Part shown: positions 16,228-24,217 of the stretch, piece after piece
Numbering within the stretch: position 1 is the stretch's first letter
Layout: the number at the start of each line of letters is the position of its first letter
Origin: Alphaproteobacteria bacterium
GTDB taxonomy: Bacteria; Pseudomonadota; Alphaproteobacteria; ATCC43930; CGMCC-115725
NCBI GenBank assembly: GCA_030041335.1
Contig: JASHOB010000061.1
Coordinates: 1 to 42,962, forward strand
Reading direction: 5' to 3'
Length of the DNA: 42,962 nt
Translations under genes and position numbers: made by a program
Notes under the pieces: generated by a model
Database searches by the model: none
Told to the model about the DNA's origin: nothing
Seen by the model: only the letters and a program-made list of their open reading frames with translations

Positions 16228-17216
16228 TTCGCGCAGGCTCGAGCGAATAAGTGTTGAGCCCGGCGCGTCTTGCGAAGCTCGAGATTCATTGTGGCTAAGC
16301 GTAACGCCCGATCGCGGTCACCATCCGCCTCGAGCCAAAACTCAGCCGCGTGATCGGCAAAGGCCTCGGGGTGACGCGTCATGAGTTCATCGTAGCGCGC
16401 CGCGGCCGCGCTGCGCCACTCGCGGGCTTCCTCCTCGTGCCCAGCTTCCTTCAGAATGCGAGCCAGCGAGGCTGAGTAATCGGGATCGTCGGACGACGTC
16501 GCGAGTGTAAGCAATCGAGCAACCGCACCTTCAGGTGCGCCTAGCGCCGCCTCGATCTCGGCCAGATGACCGTCCGCCGCAGCGTACGCAGGCAAAGAAC
16601 GAAGCGCCGATTCGAACCAAATGCGAGCCTGATGGAGATCCCCCTCCTCCAACCACATGTGGCCGCGCTGGAAGTCGAGCAACGCTGGCGGAAATGGCGA
16701 TACGTTGCGGTAGCAAGCGCGGCTCTCGTCGAACAACTGCTCGGCTATCTCGATCTCCCCGCAATCCGCGTGCAGCGTAGCCAGGGCTCCGAGCGAATCG
16801 AATTCGGCTCGGCGCGTCGCGACCTTGTCGTAGATCGCGATGGCGTCGTCGTAACGTCCGACCGCCTGGAAAATGCTTGCGCGCTCCGCGTCGATGTCGG
16901 CGCGATCCGCGCCGAGGTCGTGCGCGGTGTCGAGGTCTGAAAGCGCTTCGGAGAAGCGATGGAATCCGATTCTCACCCGAGCGCGCGCAACAAAAGCCGC
17001 CGGGTCAGTAGGCGCATCGCGGGCCAGCTTCTCCGCTGCCGCTTCAGCCCACTCGTAATCGCTAATTCTACTGCGGACTTGACCCCGCAGCGCAATCAGC
17101 TCGATGAGCGTGGTCTTGTCGGCGATCCCGGTCCAACCGGCCTCGATCCGCCGTTCAAGGCTTTCGATTTGCGCCTGAAGATTGATCATGGCGAGGGTGC
17201 CGGCCGTCAGATGCAT
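16224..17216 (-). CDS. Tetratricopeptide-repeat protein
   Basis: A 330-residue all-helical protein with several degenerate TPR units, for example RFSEALSDLDTAHDLGADRA, RYDDAIAIYDKVATRRAEF and GDLHQARIWFESALRSLP. No signal peptide or membrane segment, so it should be cytoplasmic. TPRs mediate protein-protein contacts, so it may scaffold the products of this operon. It starts 12 bases after the DUF4331 stop and ends in a 4-base overlap with the flavoprotein gene. The start at 17216 lacks a clear Shine-Dalgarno; an internal ATG at 17189 (MINLQAQIESLE) is an alternative, and either could rely on coupling. Confidence 0.85.
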   Translation of the reverse strand: MHLTAGTLAMINLQAQIESLERRIEAGWTGIADKTTLIELIALRGQVRSRISDYEWAEAAAEKLARDAPTDPAAFVARARVRIGFHRFSEALSDLDTAHDLGADRADIDAERASIFQAVGRYDDAIAIYDKVATRRAEFDSLGALATLHADCGEIEIAEQLFDESRACYRNVSPFPPALLDFQRGHMWLEEGDLHQARIWFESALRSLPAYAAADGHLAEIEAALGAPEGAVARLLTLATSSDDPDYSASLARILKEAGHEEEAREWRSAAAARYDELMTRHPEAFADHAAEFWLEADGDRDRALRLATMNLELRKTRRAQHLFARACAK

Positions 17217-17228
17217 CTTGCTATCGGC

Positions 17229-18374
17229 TCAGTTTGATACGATCTCGGGAGCTTTTGGTACCGGTGGGTTCGGCTCCGGCGGCGCGAGGTATGGGAACGT
17301 TGGTGACGCGCGGACCGTTGCCTGGTCCACGCCGTCGCTAATTCGCGGCCCGTTGCCGCCGTTGACCATGATCGTGAGGAACGTGTCGATTGCATCGTCG
17401 TTGAGCGATCGGCCACCACACGTCTGATGTGGTATGCGTTTCAGAGCGCTTTGCTCAATCTCGAAGTAACTATCCGGGGCGTACGGCTTTGAGAGGTCGA
17501 TCACCATGAAATCGGACAAGAAGAGCGCCAACAAGGGGTGAGCGCTGCCAGAGTCGAGCGGCCAATCGACCTTTCCATCGAGGCTATCCCAGAACGCAAG
17601 ATTGGAGTTCATTCGGGTACGAAGGGCCCCGCCATAGGCGGGGCCGAGCTTGAACGCATCCTCCTGGTTATAGAGATCGCGAAGCTCGATGTCGCGATTA
17701 ACGGTGTCAAAGTCCTTGGGGAATACGAGCAGATTCTTGACGTCCGGACGACCGTAGCGTTCCAAGCGAATTTCCATCGGACCGGTCGTGACCGTTTCGC
17801 CGACGACGGCAAAAAGCGGCCCATCGCCCGGATCGAATGTTCTCGCAATATCGAGTTCGATGACGATGCTCAGTACGTTCTGGCGGAACATCGTCGAGTT
17901 TCCTTGTGCGGCAAAGGCGAGCTTCCGTGTGACGATGGTCTCGAGGGCTTTCCTTCCATCGAAAAAAAACGGGTCCATCCGAACTCCCGCAAAGACACGC
18001 AATCCCCGACTCTCTGAGCCCAGTTCGTCATTCACGTTGAAGCGCACCGTTGCTCCGGCCGAAGTTGTGCAACTCCCTTTCTGCACGAGCGAATCGCCGT
18101 CGCCCGATGGGAGCGCAAAACGACATCCAATCGTGTACTCTTTCCTTCCGACCGCGAACAACGATCCTGGATGATTCGGAGCAATTGTCGCGGGTCGCAG
18201 ACGCAATCGATACTCGACCGCATCCGAGAAGAGCGCCGCGGTTCCGGCGAACGGAAAGACATTGAGCACCAAGACGAGCGTGCCGGACTGTTGCGGACTC
18301 GGGAAGGCATACATATCGGTGATGTCCACAACGGGATCCGCGAAGGCTCGGGGCCCAGAAGCATGGTCCGACAT
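17229..18374 (-). CDS. DUF4331 family protein
   Basis: A 381-residue protein that begins with the DUF4331 signature: DITDMYAFPSPQQSGTLVLV, followed by beta-strand-rich segments (VEYRLRLRPATI, GLRVFAGVRMDPFFFDG) and the family C-terminus RIPHQTCGGRSLNDDAIDT. Some family members are secreted, but no signal peptide is seen here, so this one is predicted cytoplasmic. The function of the family is not established; the R-x-D-P-F-F-x-D motif and the conserved Asp residues suggest a metal- or ligand-binding beta structure. A Shine-Dalgarno (AGGT) lies upstream, and the gene follows the hydrolase gene by 49 bases in the six-gene run. Confidence 0.82.
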   Translation of the reverse strand: MSDHASGPRAFADPVVDITDMYAFPSPQQSGTLVLVLNVFPFAGTAALFSDAVEYRLRLRPATIAPNHPGSLFAVGRKEYTIGCRFALPSGDGDSLVQKGSCTTSAGATVRFNVNDELGSESRGLRVFAGVRMDPFFFDGRKALETIVTRKLAFAAQGNSTMFRQNVLSIVIELDIARTFDPGDGPLFAVVGETVTTGPMEIRLERYGRPDVKNLLVFPKDFDTVNRDIELRDLYNQEDAFKLGPAYGGALRTRMNSNLAFWDSLDGKVDWPLDSGSAHPLLALFLSDFMVIDLSKPYAPDSYFEIEQSALKRIPHQTCGGRSLNDDAIDTFLTIMVNGGNGPRISDGVDQATVRASPTFPYLAPPEPNPPVPKAPEIVSN

Positions 18375-18423
18375 TTCTCGCTACCTATACACTCGATTAG
18401 GGCTGTCGCAGTGGCGCAGGGCG

Positions 18424-19449
18424 CTAGTATCCAATCTCCTTGAGGAAGTTGATAACGATGGCGTTGACCTCGTCAGGCGCCTCTTCCGGCGGCATATGAC
18501 CGACGCCCGGCATCATGATGATTTCACGCATGTCCCCGAAGTTCGTCTTCAGGGATCTGAGGGCTGGCCCCTGCCGGTCGACCCCGAACAGGGTCGCAAG
18601 GGACGGGTCGCGGTCGCCGCCTACGAACAATGCAGGTTGCCGGACAGTCGCTCCGGTAAGAAACGAGGTGTTCTCCCAACCGTTGTCGATGGCCGCATAC
18701 CAGTTGTTTGCAGGTTGGATGCCGGTCCGGGTGAATTCGCTGAGATAGTAATCGAATGCCTGGTGGCTAAGATGCGGCGGTAGCTCTGTCGGCACTGTAT
18801 AGGTATCGGAAAAGGTCTCAGGCGGCTTCCAGGCCCAACGCCACTGTTTGTCGACTGGGCAAGATCCCGAAGTTGAATAGAAAACGCCCAGTAGGAACCG
18901 ACGTAGATCTCCCATAATCTCCATAGCGGCCTCTGGTTGCGCGAGGCACGACTGATAGAAAATTATACCTTGATCCTTGGAAGCCTTCTGCATGGCGGCA
19001 ACAGGGGGAACCACACCACGAGCGGAAGGCGGACTGCACATCATGACCACACCACGAACGACGTCCGGTCGCATAAGCGCGGCGTTGTACACGACAGGCG
19101 AACCCCAATCTTGACCAACAAGCACCGCTGATTTCGCGTCGAGTGCCTTTAAAAGACCAACGACATCTCCGACCAGGTGCGTAATGTTATAAGAGCTCGC
19201 GTCATGAGGGCAATCGGTTTGGCCGTACCCTCGCTGATCCACGGCGACGACGCGATAGCCCGCTGCCGCCACGGCTTTGATCTGATGACGCCACAGATAC
19301 CAAAGGAAGGGGTAGCCGTGGAGCAATATCACGAGCGGCCCTTGGCCTTCCTCAACGTAGTGCATGCGAATGCCGTTGACGGTGGCAAAACGATGGCTGA
19401 ACGTTTGAGGGTCATCGATACCGTATGCGGCGCCAAGTGAAGCTGTCAT
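18424..19449 (-). CDS. Alpha/beta hydrolase, epoxide-hydrolase type
   Basis: A 341-residue alpha/beta hydrolase of the epoxide hydrolase/haloalkane dehalogenase group. Visible are the oxyanion motif HGYP (44-47), the nucleophile elbow GQDWGSPV with Asp 114, the acid region GGDRDPS and the base His at about 318 in VGHMPPEE. An Asp nucleophile and HGYP fit epoxide hydrolysis; the Trp after the Asp is also used by dehalogenases, so substrate class is open. No signal peptide. The start has an ideal AGGAGG eight bases upstream. It is the first gene of the leftward run leading to the DyP peroxidase, so its promoter lies in 19450-19650. Confidence 0.88.
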   Translation of the reverse strand: MTASLGAAYGIDDPQTFSHRFATVNGIRMHYVEEGQGPLVILLHGYPFLWYLWRHQIKAVAAAGYRVVAVDQRGYGQTDCPHDASSYNITHLVGDVVGLLKALDAKSAVLVGQDWGSPVVYNAALMRPDVVRGVVMMCSPPSARGVVPPVAAMQKASKDQGIIFYQSCLAQPEAAMEIMGDLRRFLLGVFYSTSGSCPVDKQWRWAWKPPETFSDTYTVPTELPPHLSHQAFDYYLSEFTRTGIQPANNWYAAIDNGWENTSFLTGATVRQPALFVGGDRDPSLATLFGVDRQGPALRSLKTNFGDMREIIMMPGVGHMPPEEAPDEVNAIVINFLKEIGY

Positions 19450-19545
19450 CCCTCGAACCTCCTAGGCGATCTTTCCCTAGTGCCGCCGCCCAAGATTGGC
19501 CCTGACAGCTATCTCGGACAAGGGTGCTCAATGAGCCGATGATCA

Positions 19546-19579
19546 GTGCAGTCCGGAAGATAGCATTTCAGCACTGCAC
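19546..19579. promoter_or_regulatory. Inverted repeat upstream of the six-gene operon
   Basis: GTGCAGT (19546-19552) and ACTGCAC (19573-19579) form a 7-bp dyad with a 20-base spacer, about 100-130 bases upstream of the hydrolase start. The spacing fits a dimeric repressor or activator site, but this short dyad could be chance. No sigma-factor promoter could be assigned with confidence. Confidence 0.35.
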
Positions 19580-19652
19580 ACCAAAGGGGACGCATTTTTC
19601 CAACCCAGTACCTGCAACGCACTCTAAAGCGGACCCTTTTCGATGATCGAAC

Positions 19653-19841
19653 TCATCTAATGATCCAGTCGTCCCGCCACTCGGCATAAGCAATTCGCTT
19701 GCCGCTCGGCACGATCACATAAAAAGACAATTCGTGCTCGCTTGATGCGCCCATCGCGTCCGCGCCCGACAGAATCACCATGTTGCCGACCGCAAGTGTT
19801 GCGTGGAAAGTCTTTTTGCCAGGCGGGAGGACAACGTACTG
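19653..19841 (-). CDS. Unrecognised coding-like segment (C-terminal fragment)
   Basis: Leftward frame of 62 codons, open upstream but without an ATG until residue 21. It reads like a compact beta-rich protein: QYVVLPPGKKTFHATLAVGN, MVILSGADAMGASSEHELSF and YVIVPSGKRIAYAEWRDDW. It overlaps, on the opposite strand, the beginning of the nickel-transporter relic. Either it is a decayed gene joined to the transporter relic by rearrangement or a very protein-like shadow. No family recognised. Confidence 0.35.
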   Translation of the reverse strand, partial: QYVVLPPGKKTFHATLAVGNMVILSGADAMGASSEHELSFYVIVPSGKRIAYAEWRDDWIIR

Positions 19842-20083
19842 ATGCTGGGGGTGTATGGCTGGCCCTTCGTTCGTCCATCCGCAAGCTCTACTACAATCGC
19901 GGCTCTCGGTCTTATCGGCGATCGGCTATCGCTTGGTGGACCGATCCGGGACTTTATCGGCAGCCTGAACGACAATTCGGCAATATCGGCTTCGTGATCG
20001 TCGGGCTATTCATCCTCGGCTGGATCGGATCGTGGGCGATCTACCACGCTCGCGGCTTCGATCGTCTGGACGCTGGTCCTTAG
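19803..20083 (+). pseudogene. Nickel/cobalt transporter (NiCoT) C-terminal relic
   Basis: The C-terminal third of a HoxN/NixA-type Ni/Co permease, spread over at least three frame pieces. The first piece gives MESLFARREDNVLMLGVYGW, matching the family's D-T-T-D-G-x-L-M-L-G-A-Y-G-W segment. IRKLYYN appears in the next frame, GDRLSLGGPIRDFIGSLNDN back in the first, and NIGFVIVGLFILGWIGSW with GFDRLD in the last, ending at TAG 20081-20083. The seven N-terminal helices are absent. It cannot make a working transporter. Confidence 0.75.
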
Positions 20084-20187
20084 CCGAGTCTCAAGCCGAA
20101 CACATAAAGACGGCAGACGATTGGGCAGAGCTATTGCCGGCCGTCGAGCGGACCAAGGCTGGGATCAAGGAGAAGAGCAATGGGTAG
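20084..20187 (+). other. Coding-like tail after the transporter relic
   Basis: A rightward frame open from about 20098 gives AEHIKTADDWAELLPAVERT followed by a Lys-rich end and TAG at 20185-20187. It looks like the C-terminus of a small protein but has no start. Probably another gene fragment; not recognised. Confidence 0.25.
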
Positions 20188-20246
20188 ACACGCCGTGCCG
20201 CAAAGGATGGTCAGTAGAACAAGAGCGCTGAGGGCCAACGATGGAC

Positions 20247-21215
20247 CTATTCACCTACGGGCTCAGCCTCGGGGAATTTCCAAGTGCCATTTAATATTTC
20301 GGGGCGCGGACGATAAAGTCGCACGGTGTAGTTCCAGCCCGGCGTGATTGGCAGGCAATTCGGAATCTTCCCGTCGCAGCCACCGAATTGAATAGTGACA
20401 GTACCATTTGAATCTTTTTCCGCCGTGATGTTGTTCACCGAATAGGCGTTCTCGGCATTCTTCTCAAAATAGCCTGCTGCATTGTAGACACTGATCGACC
20501 AGAAAGCGTCAACCGGCACGTCCTTGACGCTGAGCCTGTAAACGGTCCTGCCGTCGTTCTTGGCCGGTACACCCCCGACATAGGTCGCATCCTTATCGGG
20601 ATTGCCACCCCATCCGGCGGCGGTCCCGATTAAATGGGTTATCGGGTCGACTTGGTCCTTAGTACCGAACGCGTGCTTGAAGCCCGTCGAGTGCCCGGCG
20701 AGCATCAACAAAGCTTTCCGAATTTCGCTCAAACTTGCCTGATCCCAATTCGGCAGTTCGAGCTTTCCGACCTCCTTCTGGTCGACTTTGATCGCATCCT
20801 GAAGCTTGTGAACCGCATCGAGGTCCCTTGGATCATTGGGATCGACCAATGTGCGGATCGCCACCATGACATAGCGGGTGCCGACATTCTGCTCGGTGAG
20901 CGTGTGCGTCCCAGCGTCGTAAGCGACGAAGGGCACGTAATGGTCCTCGTTGATGATCTGCAATGACATGAAGCGCTTGCCGGTGTCTGGCAGGGTGATC
21001 GTGACCGGCGCCGCGGCGAGATCGAACACGCCGAAGGAATAGAGCGTGTCGCGGTTCAACCGAATGATCGTCTGATGATCGATTGAAGCAGGCTCACGGT
21101 TATGAGCGAGCCTCCCAAGGCCGGCCTCCTTCACGTTGGTGGTCAGATAGTGGTCAGACTCAGCCCGCGCAAAGTTTTGAACCGTGACCGGTACGGTGGC
21201 GTCGGCAGCGCTCAT
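20247..21215 (-). CDS. DUF1254/DUF1214 domain protein
   Basis: A 322-residue protein with the N-terminal DUF1254-like part (VQNFARAESDHYLTTNV, then INRDTLYSFGVFDL-type segment: IRLNRDTLYSFGVFDLAA) and C-terminal DUF1214 part (VDAFWSISVYNAAGYFEKN and NYTVRLYRPRPEILNGTW). Family members are usually exported and of unknown function, sometimes found with detoxification genes. This copy has no signal peptide at the chosen start MSAADATVP; an extended start at 21269 adds only a basic stretch. AGGAGG lies 12 bases before the chosen ATG, rather far. The two halves are shorter than in many two-domain members, so it may be a compact variant. Confidence 0.8.
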   Translation of the reverse strand: MSAADATVPVTVQNFARAESDHYLTTNVKEAGLGRLAHNREPASIDHQTIIRLNRDTLYSFGVFDLAAAPVTITLPDTGKRFMSLQIINEDHYVPFVAYDAGTHTLTEQNVGTRYVMVAIRTLVDPNDPRDLDAVHKLQDAIKVDQKEVGKLELPNWDQASLSEIRKALLMLAGHSTGFKHAFGTKDQVDPITHLIGTAAGWGGNPDKDATYVGGVPAKNDGRTVYRLSVKDVPVDAFWSISVYNAAGYFEKNAENAYSVNNITAEKDSNGTVTIQFGGCDGKIPNCLPITPGWNYTVRLYRPRPEILNGTWKFPEAEPVGE

Positions 21216-21628
21216 CAGGGTCTTACTCCTCCTGTGCCACTGCATGAGCCTATGCCCACGATATGGCACGTCAACGTCGACGATTGATCTCGTTCAAGCA
21301 TCGGCAATGTCGTCTTGTTTCCTCTATGTTCTCACGGTTCGGCGGGCGGCGACCCTTCGTCATCATCTTGCAGAAGCTCGTCGAGGACCTCCCAATGCTC
21401 ATGGAGCCGGCATCCTGGATAATTGCATTTTTGGATATAGTCCGAACTGTGCAGCTCTCGCCGCGCGAGGCGCTTGTCGCCGGGATGGCGGAATTTTGGG
21501 GATGAGCGGAAGGCAGCCTGCCAATCATTTCATAGGCGTTTTTTGGCCCGTCCAACAGGTGCGGCGCGCGATGGCAAAGGGCAAGCCATGCCCGCCAATT
21601 GAAAGGGCTTGTTGAGGAGTGAGAGATA

Positions 21629-21814
21629 ATGACGGACATCCGCTTCAGAGCTGACAAAAAGGCTGAATTCGAAAATTTGCACGTGGAATGGGAGATCGCG
21701 AGGAGAAAGGGAATAGTCTGGAAAACGAGTTCCGGGCCAACGGCGACGGCGTGGGTCGATGAGGAATTTGTGGATTTCCTGGAAAGATGTGGATTTCCGT
21801 TTGCGGTAATTTGA
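21629..21814 (+). CDS. Small hypothetical protein (61 aa)
   Basis: A 61-residue soluble protein, acidic and aromatic-rich: RFRADKKAEFENLHVEWEIA at the N-terminus, then a VWKTSSGPTATAWVDEEFVD middle and FLERCGFPFAVI end. It has a good Shine-Dalgarno (GAGGAG, nine bases before the ATG). Its composition is unlike the Arg/Pro-rich shadows around it, and the opposite-strand frame (21271-22107) is the poorer candidate. No family is recognised; size and charge would suit a small regulator or antitoxin-like partner, but nothing shows this. Confidence 0.65.
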   Translation: MTDIRFRADKKAEFENLHVEWEIARRKGIVWKTSSGPTATAWVDEEFVDFLERCGFPFAVI

Positions 21815-22084
21815 GTTTGCATGTTGCCTCGAGGCCGAGATAGGCATGCTACCCCAGCGCCATCAAGGAAAATGTCCGCCTTGGTCTGCGCCGTGAAAAG
21901 CCAGTAGGTGCAAGGCCCACCCGACACACCGCTCCAGCCGGCAGCAATCGGGGCAGTCATGGAGGTAACGAAATGGCTGAAGCCGGACCCTGTTTCGACC
22001 GCAGCAAAAACCGGGCAGGCGCCGCCGCGCCGGAACCAAGGGCCCGCTCTTACGAACGGCCCCATCTGGTATCGATCCCGAATG

Positions 22085-23152
22085 CTAGTGCATCTCGATC
22101 TCAACACGGCGGTTCTGCGGCTCGCGCACGCCGTCCGGGGTTGGAACCCGTGGATTTTCTTTGCCGAACCACTTCACATCCATCACGTTGCGAGGCACAC
22201 CCTCCTTCGCCAGGTAAGCCGCCACCGTATCGGCGCGGCGCCGCGACAGGCGCAGGTTGTAGGCTTGCGTGCCGGCGAGGTCGGTGTAGCCCGAGACGTC
22301 GATCCGTGCGCTGCCGCTGGTCTTGAAGGCTGCCGCGGCGGCTTCGATCACCCGGCGCGCGTCAGGCGTCAGGTTGTAGCGATCGAAGTCGAAGAACACG
22401 AGGAAGGTCCGCGGCGGTGGCGGCGGCGGCGGTGCCGGAGCAGCAACCGGCATTGGTGCCGGCGGCGGGGGCGGAGGCGGCGCAAAGCGGTAGGTCACCC
22501 CGAGGCGGATCATATTATAGTGGAAAATATTGTTGTCGCTGATCCCGATTGGCAGGGATTGGGAGTGCGAACCAAGATCTGTATAGCGATACTCGATATT
22601 GGTTTCCCAATTCCCCGTCCACGCATAGGCCAGGCCGACCCCGGCGGTCCAACCGACGCGGTTTTCGGAGCTGCCGGCCAGCCGGAAGCCAATCGGATCA
22701 TTGAAGTGGGTGGTAACGTCACCGAAGGCGACACCGCCTGTGCCGTAGAGCAAGGTCTGCGGACCGAAGGTCCAGCCAACTCTGCCTCGGAACGATGCGT
22801 CGAAATCCATCGACGAGCCAACCGAGGCGTCTCGGGCGAAGTCGCGCAAACGCCCACCGATGTCGCCACCCTCGATGTCGCCCTCAAGGCCGACCACCAC
22901 GCCGGGGGGAAACTCCCAATCATAGCCAAAATGGCCACCGCCCATCCCACCATTAGTGCTGAAGCTATAGTGCGGGAGACCTGAGAACGGGCCGACGAGG
23001 TTACCGGAGGATGTGCCCCAGCCGTATCCTCCCTGAACGCCGACTTCGAATCCGCTGAACCGTGTAGACCCGTCCCACCACCCTTGTGCAAAGGCGCTTG
23101 TCGAGAAGGCGGCGGCCACGGCGACAATTGCAGCAATAAGAACCCGTTTCAT
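22085..23152 (-). CDS. OmpA-family outer-membrane protein with Omp25-type barrel
   Basis: A 355-residue protein: signal peptide (about 1-22, cleaved after AFAQ), an eight-stranded beta-barrel with Gly/aromatic alternation (GVQGGYGWGTSSG, HFGYDWEFPPGVVVGLEGDI, NWETNIEYRYTDLG), a Pro-rich hinge at about 227-248 with runs of seven or eight Pro, and an OmpA C-terminal peptidoglycan-binding domain. That domain shows FFDFDRYNLTPDA, SGYTDLAGTQAYN and RRADTVAAYLAK, and ends with RVEIEMH. It should tether the outer membrane to peptidoglycan. The start has GGGGGAG six bases upstream. The Pro-rich hinge is simple-sequence DNA (CGG/CCG repeats near 22410-22490), a likely site of length variation. Confidence 0.92.
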   Translation of the reverse strand: MKRVLIAAIVAVAAAFSTSAFAQGWWDGSTRFSGFEVGVQGGYGWGTSSGNLVGPFSGLPHYSFSTNGGMGGGHFGYDWEFPPGVVVGLEGDIEGGDIGGRLRDFARDASVGSSMDFDASFRGRVGWTFGPQTLLYGTGGVAFGDVTTHFNDPIGFRLAGSSENRVGWTAGVGLAYAWTGNWETNIEYRYTDLGSHSQSLPIGISDNNIFHYNMIRLGVTYRFAPPPPPPPAPMPVAAPAPPPPPPPRTFLVFFDFDRYNLTPDARRVIEAAAAAFKTSGSARIDVSGYTDLAGTQAYNLRLSRRRADTVAAYLAKEGVPRNVMDVKWFGKENPRVPTPDGVREPQNRRVEIEMH

Positions 23153-23725
23153 TTGGCTCCCCCAATGGAGTTCGCGGATTATTCAACGCCGCGGTTGGCA
23201 ATCAGTGCTTTGGGCGCGAGCGGAACGAAGGAGCACCGCCTCCTGTTGCCATTCGATCGACCGGCTCCCCTGGAGGCCGGTTTTTTATCGCACCTATCTA
23301 ATGTAACTTATTAGCACAGGTTGCATCACCGTTGAATGATCGACTGACCTTCTGCAACGAAGTTTACCCACGCAAAAGGAAATACGCCATAGTACGGGCA
23401 ATACTCATTCGCCTGCTTTCTAATCCCGGGCGCGCTCAATCCCCAACGAGAAATGGTTGCCGGGGGTCGTGGTCTGTCGGTGGCAAGATGAGTGTTAGGT
23501 GTCCTCTCCGAGATTATTGCGGAGTCGCGACTTGGCTCGGAGTCGTTGCGGAGACTTGTGGATCGGACTGCCTACCCCTCGAGGACACGCCGCGGAATAA
23601 CGGACTGCCCGTCGGCACCAGCGCGTCAGCCATAGCGGTCGGTCAGAATATTGCCACGAAGCCGAACGATGCCTATCGTTCTAACCAAGGCCGCCGAAAC
23701 CGACGGCCATCCGGAGGATGTCGGT
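23153..23725. other. Intergenic, no gene seen apart from the terminator
   Basis: Contains the ompA-like promoter and the rightward terminator at 23260-23286. The rightward open frame at 23332-23814 has a poor composition and no good start, so it is not called. Confidence 0.45.
23260..23286 (+). terminator. Orphan rightward Rho-independent terminator
   Basis: ACCGG (23260-23264) pairs with CCGGT (23277-23281), extended by CTCC/GGAG with one bulged G, and is followed by TTTTTT (23281-23286). It points rightward, yet no rightward gene lies upstream: the region is the 5' leader of the leftward OmpA gene. It may end an unannotated small RNA or an antisense transcript. Confidence 0.7.
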
Positions 23726-24217
23726 ATGAATGTGCCACGGATGATCGCCGCCGCGACCGCGCTCGCCGCCGGCCTTGCCACGCCGGCGCAGGCGCAGCTT
23801 CTCACGCACCGTGACCTCTCCTATCCGATGGCACGCACGATTGCCGAGGTGGCAATCGAAACCTGTGGCGCCAAAGGCTATTCAGTCTCCGCCGTCGTGG
23901 TAGATCGGGCCGGCGAAGTGATCGTGGCAATGCGCGCCGATGGGGCGGCTCCGCACACCATGGAGAACGCGCGCCGCAAGGCTTACACGGCGCTGAGCTT
24001 CCGTATGCCGACTTCGGATTACGCGAAGCGATACGCCGACAATAATCCCGTCGTGCACCAGCAGGTGACGCTGCCGAATGTGATCGCGATTCCTGGTGGT
24101 CTGCCGGTGAAGGTGGGTACGGACGTGATAGCCGGAGTGGGCGTATCTGGCTCGCCCGGTGTCGACGAGCCTTGTGTGCAGGCAGGTATCGACAAGGTGG
24201 CGGCTCAGCTGAAGTAA
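23726..24217 (+). CDS. GlcG/HbpS-like (DUF336) haem-binding family protein, exported
   Basis: A 163-residue protein of the GlcG/HbpS family (formerly DUF336). It has a signal peptide (about 1-23, ending PAQAQ), then the family fold: MARTIAEVAIETCGAKGYSV, VVVDRAGEVIVAMRADGA, HTMENARRKAYTALSF, IAIPGGLPVKVGTDVIAGVG and the SGSPGVDEPCVQAGIDKV ending. Members bind haem or small redox ligands, and some act extracellularly. The start at 23726 was chosen because GGAGG lies about nine bases upstream and the N-terminus is a proper signal peptide. It stands alone, without the two-component partners seen with Streptomyces HbpS. Confidence 0.88.
   Translation: MNVPRMIAAATALAAGLATPAQAQLLTHRDLSYPMARTIAEVAIETCGAKGYSVSAVVVDRAGEVIVAMRADGAAPHTMENARRKAYTALSFRMPTSDYAKRYADNNPVVHQQVTLPNVIAIPGGLPVKVGTDVIAGVGVSGSPGVDEPCVQAGIDKVAAQLK

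Noticed and set aside
21271-22107. 278-codon leftward frame
   Set aside because: Its composition is shadow-like, and it overlaps the better supported 61-residue rightward gene and the 3' end of the OmpA gene.
22400-22470. GGC-rich repeat array as a possible CRISPR or VNTR
   Set aside because: It is the codon run for the Pro-rich hinge of the OmpA protein; no spacer structure.
21908-22984. 358-codon rightward frame across the OmpA gene
   Set aside because: Antisense shadow of a GC-rich gene. Only its first 50 codons, outside the OmpA gene, look at all protein-like (MEVTKWLKPDPV), and I could not tie them to a family.
23332-23814. 160-codon rightward ORF before the GlcG-like gene
   Set aside because: Arg/Ser/Cys-rich and without a start signal; its end overlaps the real gene in another frame.
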